Shown: piece after piece, positions 17,593 through 28,200 of the stretch
How the letters are laid out: each line of letters begins with the position of its first letter
How positions within the stretch are numbered: position 1 is the stretch's first letter
Assembly (NCBI RefSeq): GCF_900163865.1
Contig: NZ_FUKU01000013.1
Location: forward strand, 310,001 to 374,000
Length of the DNA: 64,000 nucleotides
Origin: Sphingobacterium sp. JB170
Lineage (GTDB): Bacteria > Bacteroidota > Bacteroidia > Sphingobacteriales > Sphingobacteriaceae
Direction: 5' to 3'
Notes under the pieces: model-generated
The model's database searches: none
Told to the model about the DNA's origin: nothing
What the model saw: only the letters and a program-made list of their open reading frames with translations
Translations under genes and position numbers: made by a program

Positions 17593-19452
17593 TTAACGTA
17601 TATGAACCATTAAAACACTGATATCAGATGGTGAAACGCCGGAAATACGCGACGCTTGTCCTAGGGTCCGGGGCTTCACCTTAAGTAGTTTTTCTCTTGC
17701 TTCGATTGATAACGATATGATTGTATTATAGTCAAAATCTGGATTGATCTCTTTGTCTTCCATCTTTTTCATTTTCGTCACGATCTCCATTTCCTTTTCG
17801 AAATAACTGTCGTATTTCACTTTTATTTCTGCTTGCTCAATGGTCTGCAAATCGAACGGCTCGATGAATTGTTTGAGCGTTGGATCTACTTTTACTAAAT
17901 CTTCCATAGTAACTTGCGGTCGTGTGAGGATATTGTAGAGTTTTAATTTTTGATTGATCGGAGATGAACCGAGTTCGACAAGCGCCGGGTTGATTGTTTC
18001 TGGACTGATGCTCTGTTTTTTTAAATAGGCAACAATGCTGTCTGAGTTCGCGACTTTCTTATTTACTTTTTCTAACCGATCCTCCCCTACTAGACCCAGT
18101 TTATAGGCGATAGGTGTAAGTCTTATATCGGCATTGTCTTGTCGTAAAAGTAGTCGATGTTCGGCACGTGAGGTAAACATGCGGTACGGTTCATCGGTCC
18201 CTTTTGTTACAAGATCGTCTATCAGTACACCGATGTATGATTCGGATCTTTTCAGAATTAATTCTTTTTGATCGTTGATTCGCTGGTGTGCATTTATTCC
18301 AGCAAGAAAGCCTTGTGCCGCGGCTTCTTCGTATCCGGTGGTCCCATTGATTTGCCCAGCGAAAAATAGGCTTTTTATACGGAGAGTTTCAAGGGTCAAA
18401 TCAAGTTGCATCGGAGGGAAATAGTCGTATTCGATCGCGTATCCCGGTCGGTACATTTTTGCATTTTCGAATCCCGGTATTAACCTTAGCGCTTTTTGTT
18501 GGACGTCTTCAGGAAGGGATGTAGAGAATCCGTTTACATATATTTCGACGGTTTGGAAACCTTCTGGTTCGACGAATATTTGATGACGATCGCGTTCGGC
18601 GAAACGGTTTATTTTATCTTCGATTGAGGGACAGTATCGTGGACCAAGTCCTTTGATTCTTCCGGTAAACATCGGTGATTTATCAAACCCAGTTTTTAAT
18701 ACTTCGTGGACTTTGTCGTTCGTGTAGGTTATCCAACAACAGCGCTGTTGTTTTGGAATTTCCACATCGGTGAATGAAAATCGCCCGGCTTGTTCATCAC
18801 CCCACTGTTCTTCCATTACGGAATAATTAAGCGATCGGCCGTCAACCCGGGGAGGTGTTCCGGTTTTCATTCGTCCAGATTCGAAACCTAACGACACGAG
18901 TTGTTCCGTTAGACCTGTAGCGGATTTTTCTCCGGTACGCCCTCCGCCAAATTTCTTTTCGCCTATATGTATTAATCCGTTTAAAAATGTGCCGTTCGTG
19001 AGAATCACGGCATCTGATTCTATTCGGATTCCGAGTGAGGTGATCACGCCTCTAGCCTGTTCATTTTCGACAATTATTTCTTTAACGGTGTCTTGCCACA
19101 TGTCGAGGTTCGGTAGTGACTCTAATGTTAATCGCCACTCTTCCGCAAAACGCATTCGGTCATTTTGCGATCTAGGACTCCACATTGCGGGACCTTTTGA
19201 TTTGTTGAGCATGCGGAATTGGAGCGTGGATTTATCGGCGTTGATTCCGGTATATCCACCCATTGCGTCAAGCTCTCTAACTATTTGTCCTTTGGCGACT
19301 CCGCCTATTGCAGGGTTGCAACTCATCTGTGCAATCACACCCATATTCATGGTGATCAATAACACAGAAGATCCTAGATTTGCCGCGGCTGCTGCTGCTT
19401 CGCATCCGGCGTGCCCGGCACCAACCACGATTACATTATATTTTTTAAACAT
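17593..19452 (-). CDS. mnmG: tRNA uridine-5-carboxymethylaminomethyl modification enzyme MnmG (GidA)
   Basis: FAD protein that, with MnmE, modifies the wobble uridine of several tRNAs. The 619 residues start [20 protein letters not shown], the usual GidA opening with the Rossmann glycines. GIDA signature segments such as [21 protein letters not shown] (cut here) and a helical C-terminal MnmE-binding domain with [17 protein letters not shown] follow. An in-frame GTG at 19473 lies inside a parS palindrome and is a less likely start than the ATG at 19452. mnmG is often near bacterial origins. Confidence 0.96.
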   Translation of the reverse strand: MFKKYNVIVVGAGHAGCEAAAAAANLGSSVLLITMNMGVIAQMSCNPAIGGVAKGQIVRELDAMGGYTGINADKSTLQFRMLNKSKGPAMWSPRSQNDRMRFAEEWRLTLESLPNLDMWQDTVKEIIVENEQARGVITSLGIRIESDAVILTNGTFLNGLIHIGEKKFGGGRTGEKSATGLTEQLVSLGFESGRMKTGTPPRVDGRSLNYSVMEEQWGDEQAGRFSFTDVEIPKQQRCCWITYTNDKVHEVLKTGFDKSPMFTGRIKGLGPRYCPSIEDKINRFAERDRHQIFVEPEGFQTVEIYVNGFSTSLPEDVQQKALRLIPGFENAKMYRPGYAIEYDYFPPMQLDLTLETLRIKSLFFAGQINGTTGYEEAAAQGFLAGINAHQRINDQKELILKRSESYIGVLIDDLVTKGTDEPYRMFTSRAEHRLLLRQDNADIRLTPIAYKLGLVGEDRLEKVNKKVANSDSIVAYLKKQSISPETINPALVELGSSPINQKLKLYNILTRPQVTMEDLVKVDPTLKQFIEPFDLQTIEQAEIKVKYDSYFEKEMEIVTKMKKMEDKEINPDFDYNTIISLSIEAREKLLKVKPRTLGQASRISGVSPSDISVLMVHIR

Positions 19453-19466
19453 TGTTGTTAAAATGG

Positions 19467-19480
19467 GTTTCACGTGAAAC
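19467..19480. promoter_or_regulatory. parS: parS-like palindrome 1
   Basis: GTTTCACGTGAAAC is a perfect 14 bp palindrome identical to the core of the bacterial parS consensus TGTTTCACGTGAAACA, the ParB/Spo0J loading site. It lies immediately upstream of mnmG. The exact match and the second copy 29 bp away make chance unlikely. Confidence 0.8.
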
Positions 19481-19495
19481 TATGTTTTTTATTGA

Positions 19496-19509
19496 GTTTC
19501 ACGTGAAAC
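19496..19509. promoter_or_regulatory. parS: parS-like palindrome 2
   Basis: A second exact GTTTCACGTGAAAC lies one base beyond the stop codon of the ABC-F gene and 29 bp (start to start) from the first copy. The 58 bp gap between mnmG and the ABC-F gene is thus largely made of two parS cores, consistent with a chromosome-partition site near the origin. Confidence 0.8.
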
Positions 19510-19510
19510 G

Positions 19511-21379
19511 TTAAACAAATTCAGCCAACTCAATCCAGCGTTCGGATTTTTGGTCGTATGATTTTTTAAGCTTTTGAATTTCTTCTGCGAGCTCATTTAT
19601 TTTTTCGTAGTCCGATTGTTCGCCGATCTCAGCTTCAATCTTTTCTATTTTTTCTTCAAGCGCTTCAACTTCCTTTTCCAAGCTCTCATATTCTAAAACC
19701 TCTTTGTAGGAAAGTTTCCTTTTTTCGGTTGACTTTGGCTCTTGCGGAGCAGGCGCTTTCTCTTTATTTTTAGTCGCTGCCTTCCCCTCCTTCTGTGCTG
19801 TCTCGAGTTCAAGTTTGTAGTCCGCATAGTTTCCGTTATATATGCGGATTTTTCCTTCCCCTTCGAAAATAAATAGTTGTTCGGTGAGTTTATCAATTAG
19901 GTACCTATCGTGAGATACCAATATTAATATACCCGGATAGTTTTCTAAAAATTCTTCTAGTACATTTAGAGTGTCGATATCTAAATCATTGGACGGTTCA
20001 TCGAGAATTAGAAAATTAGGCGTTTTCATCAGTACCCGCATTAACTGGAGTCTCTTTTTTTCGCCCCCACTTAATTTGCTTACCATGTTAAATTGCTTTT
20101 CTGGTGGAAACAAAAATAACGTCAGTAATTGCGAGGCCGTAAGATTGTCGCCGTTGGCCATCTCTATATATTCCGCTATATTTTTAACGACATCGAGCAC
20201 GCGATCCGTGTCTTGGAATTCGAGTCCCCCCTGTTTATAGTATCCAAATGTGGTGGTTTCCCCAACCGTAATTTGACCGCTATCTGGCTTAATTTGCTCA
20301 GTGATTAAATTAAGAAAGGTAGATTTTCCAGTTCCGTTTTTTCCTGCTAAGCCAAGCCTATCGAATTTTTTGAATGTGTAGCTGAAATTTTCAATTAAGT
20401 TCTGCTGGTTATAGCTTTTACTTATATGATCGAGTTCCAAAATTTTAGAACCCTGTCGTGCTACTTTCACCGACAGTTTTACACTCTCATTTTTACTTGG
20501 CCCTTTTGCTTTATCTTCTAGATCGTAGTATGCTTCAATGCGAGATTTTGATTTGGTTCCTCGTGCTTTCGGCTGACGGCGCATCCATTCAAGTTCGCGA
20601 CGAAGTAAGTTTCTAGCTTTATCTGCCATCGCAACATCTATGGTTTCGCGTTCTGCCTTTTTCTCTAAAAAATAGGTATAATTACCTTTGTATGTATAAA
20701 CTTCGCCACGGTCGAGCTCCCTTATTTCGTTACAGACATTATCTAAAAAGTAACGATCGTGGGTAACAAGTAACACCGTCTTATTTCCTGTTTTTAACAG
20801 TTTTTCGAGCCACTCGATTGTTTCAATGTCCAAGTGGTTAGTCGGCTCGTCAAGAATATAAATGTCCGGTTCGTCGATAAGTAGTTTGGCTAAGGAAAGT
20901 CTTTTTCTTTGTCCCCCCGATAGGCTGTGAATGTCTTGTTCGAAATTGGAAATTTGTAAGCGATTTAAAATTGTTTTAATATTATGCTCATATTCCCATG
21001 CTTCCATCGCCGTTAATTTCTCGGTTAGTTGACCCAATTTATCTTGATCAATCTCTTCCATGGAGAGCAACTCTTCGTATTCTTTGATCAGTTGCTGCTG
21101 CTCGTTGTCGGTAGAGTATATAAAATCATTAACAGTTTTTAGTCCTGTGAAATTTGGCTCTTGATTTAAAAAACCAATACGGATACCCTTCTCACTTACC
21201 ACCTTTCCTTCTGTAGGAATGACTAATCCTGCAAGAATTTTTAAAAGAGTGCTTTTGCCTGTTCCGTTGATTCCGACAAGAGCTACGCGGTCTCCTTTTT
21301 GAAGTCCAAAATGCAGCTGTTTGAAGAGCCAACGATCATTAAAGGAATGACTAACCTGTTCCGTTGATAATATACTCAC
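19511..21379 (-). CDS. ABC-F family ATPase, Uup-like
   Basis: Soluble twin-ATPase of the ABC-F class, which act on ribosomes. The 622 residues show two Walker A motifs (GINGTGKST near 37, GKNGTGKST near 347) and two signature motifs (LSGGQRKR, LSGGEKKR), with DEPTNHLD and DEPSNDLD Walker B regions. A charged linker (TKNKEKAPAPQEPKSTEKR) leads to a C-terminal coiled coil (about 560-620), the feature of Uup. No membrane segments are present. It precedes mnmG in the same direction with 58 bp between them. Confidence 0.9.
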   Translation of the reverse strand: MSILSTEQVSHSFNDRWLFKQLHFGLQKGDRVALVGINGTGKSTLLKILAGLVIPTEGKVVSEKGIRIGFLNQEPNFTGLKTVNDFIYSTDNEQQQLIKEYEELLSMEEIDQDKLGQLTEKLTAMEAWEYEHNIKTILNRLQISNFEQDIHSLSGGQRKRLSLAKLLIDEPDIYILDEPTNHLDIETIEWLEKLLKTGNKTVLLVTHDRYFLDNVCNEIRELDRGEVYTYKGNYTYFLEKKAERETIDVAMADKARNLLRRELEWMRRQPKARGTKSKSRIEAYYDLEDKAKGPSKNESVKLSVKVARQGSKILELDHISKSYNQQNLIENFSYTFKKFDRLGLAGKNGTGKSTFLNLITEQIKPDSGQITVGETTTFGYYKQGGLEFQDTDRVLDVVKNIAEYIEMANGDNLTASQLLTLFLFPPEKQFNMVSKLSGGEKKRLQLMRVLMKTPNFLILDEPSNDLDIDTLNVLEEFLENYPGILILVSHDRYLIDKLTEQLFIFEGEGKIRIYNGNYADYKLELETAQKEGKAATKNKEKAPAPQEPKSTEKRKLSYKEVLEYESLEKEVEALEEKIEKIEAEIGEQSDYEKINELAEEIQKLKKSYDQKSERWIELAEFV

Positions 21380-21610
21380 TATATAACTTTAATTAATTGT
21401 AAATCAATTATTTATGATAAAAAATGCTGTTTTTATATCCGAGGAGCTCTTTTTTTAGCGTGAAAGTATTTTTTTGCCAAAAGCCCTTTCTCGGTTCCAA
21501 ATTTCAGTATGGAACGGATATAACTATGCAAGGACAAAAATAAGTAAATATTTGTGGTAATCGCGATTTGAGTAGCTATTCGCGAATTAATTTACCTAGG
21601 GATTAAAAAA
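21380..21610. other. Spacer between ABC-F gene and apaG
   Basis: A 231 bp AT-rich gap holding no ORF above about 30 codons with coding character. It must contain the promoter for the leftward ABC-F gene; no clear motif was found. Confidence 0.4.
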
Positions 21611-21997
21611 CTAATTAAGCTTGAAGGTTGCGATGAGTTCAAATCTTGGAATTTCAACTTCAAAAATGCTACCGTCGACCTGTTTGACCATCTCATAACT
21701 TCCTTTCATATACCCAATTTCGCTGCTCAAATTGCACCCCGAAACATATTGGTGTTCCTCCCCCGGGGCCAGCACAGGCTGGAGTCCTACTACACCTTCG
21801 CCGTCGATCGTACGTAGTTCGCCGGATGTATCGTATATGTCCCAATGTCTGTTAACAAGCTGAATGGTGAATTCACTCATGTTTTCAATGGTAATCTGGT
21901 ATGAAAACATATAGTGTTGCTTTTCGGGATTTGAATACTCGGGCTGGTAGACTACCTCTACCGATATTTTGACACCCGCTGTAGTTTGTGTAGTCAT
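21611..21997 (-). CDS. apaG: ApaG-domain protein (DUF525)
   Basis: Single fibronectin-III-like ApaG domain of 128 residues, near the family's usual 125. Family hallmarks are ISVEVVYQPEYSNPEKQHYM with a central YQITIENMS, RHWDIYD and GEGVVGLQPVLAPGEEHQY. Its biochemical role in bacteria is unsettled. It stands alone and divergent from the methyltransferase gene at 22117. Confidence 0.93.
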   Translation of the reverse strand: MTTQTTAGVKISVEVVYQPEYSNPEKQHYMFSYQITIENMSEFTIQLVNRHWDIYDTSGELRTIDGEGVVGLQPVLAPGEEHQYVSGCNLSSEIGYMKGSYEMVKQVDGSIFEVEIPRFELIATFKLN

Positions 21998-22105
21998 TTG
22001 ATAATAACCTTATTAATCAGGGCCAAATTATCAAATAATCTTGAGAACTCAAATTTCTTTTTTAGTCAAAACCTAGGACTGACTGATAATACAGGCAATA
22101 TTTAG

Positions 22106-22113
22106 TATTTTTG
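22106..22113 (+). promoter_or_regulatory. −7-type element abutting the 22117 gene
   Basis: TATTTTTG matches TAnnTTTG and ends 3 nt before the ATG at 22117. If used, the mRNA would be leaderless or nearly so. No −33 TTG at proper spacing is seen. Confidence 0.35.
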
Positions 22114-22116
22114 GCT

Positions 22117-22836
22117 ATGCCGTTAGGAACTTTATATCTATTTCCCGTACCGTTAGCCCAAGAAGCTGAACATAAATCTTATACCTCATTTTCCCGAACG
22201 GTGCTTTTGAATCTCCGCGAGTTTGTGGTTGAAAATGAGAAAACGGCACGTAAATTTATCAAACAGACCGGCTTAGATATTCCGCAACAAGATCTTATCA
22301 TGCACGATTATGGTAAGCATGCGCGTGAAAAAGTAGACTATAAGCAGATTCTGCGGGCGGCCCTATTGGGCGAAGACATGGGCTTGATGTCCGATGCCGG
22401 ATGCCCGGGGGTTGCAGACCCAGGTGCATTAGTGGTCGCTGCAGCACACAGGCTTGGCATTAACGTGGTTCCGCTGGTAGGTCCCAGCTCGATATTACTG
22501 GCTCTAATGGCATCGGGCTTCAGCGGGCAAAAATTTGCTTTTCATGGTTACTTGCCCATCGACAAACAGGCGCGAGCGGCAAAAATAAAAGAGCTTGAAT
22601 CACAAGCAAAGCGTGAGGACCAAACACAACTATTTATAGAAACACCTTTTCGTAATAATGCGTTGCTCGATGAGCTACTAAAAAGTTGTAAGGCGGAAAC
22701 TAAACTCTGTATTGCCTGTAATGTAACGGGCAAGGATGAATATATTCGTACCTATACGATAAAGAATTGGAAAGATAAGAAGCCGGATCTACATAAGAAA
22801 CCGACGATATTTTTATTATATGTAAACGCTAATTAA
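22117..22836 (+). CDS. SAM-dependent tetrapyrrole-methylase-family methyltransferase, RsmI-like
   Basis: Protein of 239 residues in the TP-methylase fold. GTLYLFPVPLA at the N-terminus, the SAM-loop LMSDAGCPGVADPG and the PLVGPSSILLALMASG segment match the 16S rRNA 2'-O-methyltransferase RsmI family. It is shorter and more divergent than classical RsmI (around 280) and lacks its C-terminal domain. Bacteroidota often carry such a second copy. The ATG at 22117 is preferred over an in-frame TTG at 22111. It is the first of a run of closely spaced rightward genes. Confidence 0.82.
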   Translation: MPLGTLYLFPVPLAQEAEHKSYTSFSRTVLLNLREFVVENEKTARKFIKQTGLDIPQQDLIMHDYGKHAREKVDYKQILRAALLGEDMGLMSDAGCPGVADPGALVVAAAHRLGINVVPLVGPSSILLALMASGFSGQKFAFHGYLPIDKQARAAKIKELESQAKREDQTQLFIETPFRNNALLDELLKSCKAETKLCIACNVTGKDEYIRTYTIKNWKDKKPDLHKKPTIFLLYVNAN

Positions 22837-22846
22837 ATCATACTGA

Positions 22847-23335
22847 ATGTTTGAAATGCTATCCGAAGAAGTGACGCAAGAAATGCTGCAATATGCAATT
22901 GTTGGCGGCATAATTATGATTATTATAGGGATCTTTTTTGGCTATACCATTTATAGTACGTTAAAACTTATAAAAAAAGAAAATCAGAATATTTTACCGA
23001 ACCAGGCCTGGTTTGTTGCCGTTCCCTTTTTTAACATCTATTGGAATTTCGAGGTGGTACGACGCTTGACCGATTCGTTAAATAATGAATTCTATGACCG
23101 AAAGGTAGAGGTTGAAGAGCGGCCCACTCAAAAATGGGGAATGCTTTTTGCATGGACCTTCTTAATAAGGAACATCCCTTTACCTCCTTTTATATTGATG
23201 TTAGCCTTTATATTAAATATTGCTTATTTTGTGACCTACTGGATAAAAATTGGTGAATATCGTAGTTTACTTAAGATGCATATAAAGGCCTACGGAAAAG
23301 ATTATATTGATCAAAGTCGTAAAAATGAAGATTAA
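22847..23335 (+). CDS. Predicted integral membrane protein, function unknown
   Basis: Protein of 162 residues with an N-terminal membrane helix (about 15-38, AIVGGIIMIIIGIFFGYTIY), a segment around 50-65 with FVAVPFFNIYWNFEVV, and further helices near 98-130. The NQAWFVAVPFFNIYW region recalls DUF4328-type proteins, but I am not sure of the family. It follows the methyltransferase by 10 bp and overlaps the NIF3 gene by 11 bp, so it belongs to one transcription unit. Confidence 0.75.
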   Translation: MFEMLSEEVTQEMLQYAIVGGIIMIIIGIFFGYTIYSTLKLIKKENQNILPNQAWFVAVPFFNIYWNFEVVRRLTDSLNNEFYDRKVEVEERPTQKWGMLFAWTFLIRNIPLPPFILMLAFILNIAYFVTYWIKIGEYRSLLKMHIKAYGKDYIDQSRKNED

Positions 23336-24422
23336 AGAATTAACGGAATATTTAGAACAAGTGGCGCCCCTAGCCTATCAGGAATCGTACGATAACTCAG
23401 GACTGCTCGTGGGCTCTCCCGAGGACGAAATCCAAAAGGCACTCATATCGTTAGACTGTACCGAACAGGTCGTGCAGGAAGCAATAGATAAGGGGTGCGA
23501 TATTATTATTTCCCACCACCCGATAGTCTTTTCTGGGTTAAAGAAGTTTACCGGAAAAAATTATGTTGAACGCGTACTTATAAAAGCGATACGTCACAAT
23601 ATAGCGCTATATGCAATACATACGAACTTGGACAACATTTACGGCGGCGTAAGCAGTAAAATAGCCCAAAAGCTAAATCTGCAATCCCATGCCGTATTAG
23701 CGCCAAAGCAAGGTTTATTAAAAAAGCTCGCCGTATATGTTCCGCGCACGCATGTCGAGGTCGTTCGAGAGGCTTTGTTTTCCGCTGGTGCAGGAGGCAT
23801 TGGCAATTACGATCAGTGTAGTTATAATACGGCCGGTTATGGGACGTTTCGCGCGCAACAGGGCGCAAGCCCAACAATAGGTGCTATAGGTAAGCAGGAA
23901 CGTGTGGAAGAGACGAAGATCGAAGTGCTTTATCCGGCAGATCGTGAAAGAAAAATTATCCTTGCAATGTACGCCGCACATCCTTATGAAGAAGTAGCCT
24001 ACGATATCATTAAAATGGAAAACGCGCTGCATCAAGTAGGCGCTGGAGCGATAGGCAACCTCGCCGAAGAAATGAACGAGCAAGCATTTTTAGCGTATAT
24101 CAAAGAACGCCTTAACTTAAAGGTGATCCGCCATACTAAGCCCCTGGGTAAAATGATCAGCCGCGTCGCAGTATGTGGTGGGGCGGGAGGTTTCCTGCTG
24201 GAGGCGGCTAAACGATCCGGTGCAGACATATTTATTACCGCGGATTATAAGTACCACGAGTTCTTTGATGCCCAGGATGAAATAATCATTGCCGATATCG
24301 GACATTTTGAAAGTGAACAATTTACACAAGATTTATTAATGGATATAATCCGGAAAAAATTTGTTAACTTTGCTGTCCTATTGACAGAAATAGACACAAA
24401 TCCTATAAATTACTACAGTTAA
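23325..24422 (+). CDS. NIF3-like dinuclear-metal protein (GTP cyclohydrolase I type 2-like)
   Basis: Hexameric NIF3/YbgI-type protein of 365 residues. Metal-binding motifs are visible: IISHHPIVF near residue 65, IHTNLDN near 97 and IGHFESEQF near the C-terminus. The central insertion (about 125-230) is the PII-like domain seen in longer family members. The ATG at 23325 gives the canonical MKIKELTEYLEQ start and overlaps the upstream gene by 11 bp. Its stop TAA overlaps the next ATG by one base. The molecular function is not established for the family. Confidence 0.9.
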   Translation: MKIKELTEYLEQVAPLAYQESYDNSGLLVGSPEDEIQKALISLDCTEQVVQEAIDKGCDIIISHHPIVFSGLKKFTGKNYVERVLIKAIRHNIALYAIHTNLDNIYGGVSSKIAQKLNLQSHAVLAPKQGLLKKLAVYVPRTHVEVVREALFSAGAGGIGNYDQCSYNTAGYGTFRAQQGASPTIGAIGKQERVEETKIEVLYPADRERKIILAMYAAHPYEEVAYDIIKMENALHQVGAGAIGNLAEEMNEQAFLAYIKERLNLKVIRHTKPLGKMISRVAVCGGAGGFLLEAAKRSGADIFITADYKYHEFFDAQDEIIIADIGHFESEQFTQDLLMDIIRKKFVNFAVLLTEIDTNPINYYS

Positions 24423-25159
24423 TGGAACAAACCGTAGAACAAAAATTAAAAGCACTTTGGGCATTGCAGTCCATACATACGAAGATTGATAAGATTCGTC
24501 AAGTGCGAGGCGAGTTGCCTATTGAGGTTGCAGATCTTGAGGACGAAATCGCGGGTCTTGATACACGTATCGAAAAAATTAGAACAGATCTTGATGACCT
24601 GGAAGATTCTATCGTAAAGCGTAAAAACTTGATCAAAGATTCGCAAGTAGCGATCAAGAAATACGAAGGTCAGCTTAACGAAGTGAAAAACAACCGCGAG
24701 TACGATGCAATTTCGAAAGAAATTGAGATCCAAGGGTTGGAAATTCAGGTTTGTGAAAAGCGTATTCGCGAGACAGAGTTTGAAATCAAAAACAAAACTG
24801 AGCTCTACGAATCGACAAACACTTCACTTGGTTACAGCAAAGACGAGCTCGATGTGAAGAAGAAAGAATTGGAAACAATTACTTCTGAAACGCAGAAAGA
24901 AGAAGATTCTTTATCAGGCAAAGTCGATTCAGCGGTCAAGAAAATTGATGAGCGTTTGTTAAAAGTGTACAACAAATTACGCGGTTCATTTCGTAATGGA
25001 CTAGCTGTTGTATCGATCGAGCGTGATAGCTGTTCGGGTTGTTTTAACAAGATTCCGGCGCAGTTGCAATCCGAGATACGTCAACGGAAAAAAATTATCA
25101 TCTGCGAGCATTGCGGTCGCGTGCTGGTAGACGAAGGAATCGTTTCCGGAGATCAGTAA
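24422..25159 (+). CDS. Coiled-coil protein with C-terminal zinc ribbon (CT398/PF02591-like)
   Basis: Protein of 245 residues. A long charged coiled coil (about 20-175) is followed by a C4 zinc ribbon: CSGC near 207 and CEHC near 229. This architecture fits the C4-type zinc-ribbon family found beside NIF3 in many Bacteroidota. A role in nucleic-acid or complex binding is only inferred from the fold. It is the last gene of the unit and is followed by a clear terminator. Confidence 0.85.
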   Translation: MEQTVEQKLKALWALQSIHTKIDKIRQVRGELPIEVADLEDEIAGLDTRIEKIRTDLDDLEDSIVKRKNLIKDSQVAIKKYEGQLNEVKNNREYDAISKEIEIQGLEIQVCEKRIRETEFEIKNKTELYESTNTSLGYSKDELDVKKKELETITSETQKEEDSLSGKVDSAVKKIDERLLKVYNKLRGSFRNGLAVVSIERDSCSGCFNKIPAQLQSEIRQRKKIIICEHCGRVLVDEGIVSGDQ

Positions 25160-25187
25160 TCTGCAGTAATTTCCGAAAAAGTATAAG

Positions 25188-25220
25188 AGGCGCTATATAG
25201 AGATGTATAGCGCCTATTTT
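25188..25220 (+). terminator. Rho-independent terminator after the zinc-ribbon gene
   Basis: A 10 bp perfect stem (AGGCGCTATA, 25188-25197, with TATAGCGCCT, 25206-25215) has an 8 nt loop and a T-rich tail. Confidence 0.85.
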
Positions 25221-25285
25221 GTTACCTTTTTTTCGGAACCCTAAACCTAAAAAAACCTATTTTTAGATTTAATTTTAACTATTTT

Positions 25286-28200
25286 ATGAATAAGTATTTT
25301 TCTTTTTTATGCGGCTTGTTTTCTTTCGTAGGTTTACTGCTTACGAGTAATACGTACGCACAGCAGGAGACGTTATTATTAAGAAACCCCAGTGTAAGCG
25401 CGGATCACATCGCTTTTGTATATGCCGGGGATATTTGGATAGCGGATAAAGACGGTCAACACCCGCGCCGGCTAACAGCAAATCCCGGAGTGGAACAAAA
25501 CCCAATGTTTTCCCCCGATGGAAAGCAAATCGCTTTCACGGGAAATTACGACGGAAATACGGACGTTTATATCGTGCCCATCTACGGTGGAAGTCCCGTT
25601 CGTGTGACTTATCACCCGGCGAGTGACATTTTAAGAGGCTGGCTAAATAACGCCGAGGTATACTTTACCACCACTCGAGAGTTTACCTATTCACTCGGAA
25701 GCAGGCTTTACAAATCGGCAATCAACGCCAAGCAATCAACACCGTTAATGATGCCCGAGGCGACGCAAGGGAGTCCTTCTGGAGATGGAAGATACTGGGC
25801 GTATATCAAAAACACGGATCCAACCGAACGCGACCGGGTGGCCTTTAAACGCTATCGCGGAGGAGGTATGCCATCGATTTGGATATTCGATACCGATACC
25901 AAGGAGGTTCAGGCTGTTCCTGGGGAGAATAGCAACGACGTGAAACCGGTTTGGCTAGGAGATAAAGTATATTTCTTATCCGATAGGGAAAAAACGGTTA
26001 ACATTTATAGTTACGATGTTCGAAGTAAAGCCTTGGAAAAGCTGACCGATTACAACGATTTCGACGTGCGTACTCTTAATGGAAACGGCCAGGAGCTTTG
26101 TTTTGAATACAAGGGGAAACTACACCTTTTAAACACCGAAACAAAAAAGGTGAACACCCTGTCTATTACTGTGCACAACGATGCGCTCTATAAGCGGCCC
26201 CATTATATCGAGATGGGTAAAGATATCAATGCATTTGCAATATCGCCAACGGGGCAGCGCGCTCTTTTTGAAAATCGGGGAGAGATATTTACCGTCCCTA
26301 AAGAGAAGGGTGATGCGCGTAATATTTCGCTTTCTCCAGGTTCGCATGAGCGCTACCCGCAATGGTCGCCCGACGGCAAGTGGATTTCCTATATATCGGA
26401 TAAAAACGGCACCTACCAGCTCGTGCTCCGTGATCAGTTTGCCAAGAAAGATCCGGTCTATATTTCGCTTGGCAAGACGGCTTTCTACAACAGCCCCACC
26501 TGGTCGCCAGACAGCAAGAAACTCGTTTATAATGATGTGCATTTAAACTTATACTATGTGGACATACAGAGCCAGAAAGTTACCTTGGTGGATGATGATA
26601 AGCTGAGCACAACGACCGGGCGCACGTCTAATCATTTTAGCCCAAGCTGGTCATTCGACTCCAACTGGATCGCGTATATAAAAAGTGGAAACAACGGCGT
26701 ACGCACCTTGTTTATGTATGATCTTTCCTCGGGAAACAAAACGCAGATTACCGACGGCATGAGTACCGTTAGTGGAACGTCATTCTCCAAGGACAACAAA
26801 TACTTGTTTTTTAATGCAAGTACCAACCAAGGGTTAACAAACTCGGGTCTTCACATGACAGCGTACGAAAAGAATGTAAACTATAACGTATATGCTTTCA
26901 TTCTTTCAAGCGAAAGCCCCTCGCTATTAAAAAGCGAAAGTGATGAAGAAAAATTAGACGAAAAAAACGACAAAGAGGAGAAAAACACGGATAAAAAAGA
27001 TAAAGCAAAAAAGACCAAAGAGAACGAAAAGACGGAAAAAGGAGACAAAAAAGATAAAAAAGAGCCGACAAAAGTAGATTTTAGAAATATCGCAAATCGT
27101 ATCCTCGCACTTCCTCTACGTCCGGGTTACTACACCCTGGAGGGTTCGGTGAAAGGTAAGCTTATTTTTAAGCGCGGAAGAGAAATTGGGGTGTACGACT
27201 TAGAGAAGCTCGAAGAGAAAACATTGGTCGATAATGCTTCTGGTTTTGCGCTAAGCGCCGACGGCAAGAAAATGATATACGGCACGGGAAAGGACTATTT
27301 TATCGTGGATGCCGGACAAAAGCCTGCGCCAGGAGCCGGGAAGGTCGAGATTAAAAACGTGAAGCAACTTGTCGATCCGCAAGCCGAGTGGACACAAGTG
27401 TTTAACGAAGTCTGGAATATGCAGCGTGAATTCTTTTACGTAGAAAACATGCACGGCGTGGATTGGCCGGCGATGAAAGCCAAATATTCAAAATTCTTAC
27501 CCTACGTAGGGCACCGCTCAGACCTAGGTTATCTACTTAACGAGATGATGGGTGAAATGGTTGTTGGGCACAACTATATATACCCGGGTGATGAACCCTC
27601 TACCCCATCAGTGAACACCGGCGTGTTAGGGGCCGACCTGCAGGCCGTAGCAAACGGCTACAAGATCGATAAGATTTATACACGCTTAGATTGGAATCCA
27701 TCTTTTAAAGCGCCTTTGGCGGAACCCGGAATGAAGGTTACTGCAGGCGATTATATCGTGGCTGTTAACGGTATTTCTCTGGATGAAGGAGTGAATATAT
27801 ACGCTCTTTTAGAGAACACCGTGGATAAACAGGTGGTTCTATCGGTTAACGATACGCCTACTTTGAAGGGTGCTCGAGAACTCCTGGTGAGGCCGATCTC
27901 GTTCGGTGATGAAATTAGTATTCGCAAGATGGACTGGGTAGAGTGTAACCGCAAGAAGGTCGACGCACTCAGCGACGGGCAAATAGCATACGTGTATATG
28001 CCCAATACAGGTCGAGAAGGTTACACCTATTTTAATCGCTATTATTTCTCCCAAATGGATAAAAAGGCGCTTCTTTTGGATGAACGGAACAATGGAGGAG
28101 GATCAGTGGCCGATTATGTGATTGATTTGCTCTCCCGCGAGCTCATTGCCGGCTGGAAGATTCGTGATGGCAAAAGTTTTACGACACCCGGAAATGGAAT

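Noticed and set aside
19453..19473. Upstream GTG start for mnmG at 19473
   Set aside because: The codon is part of the parS palindrome and the family start [13 protein letters not shown] fits the ATG at 19452.
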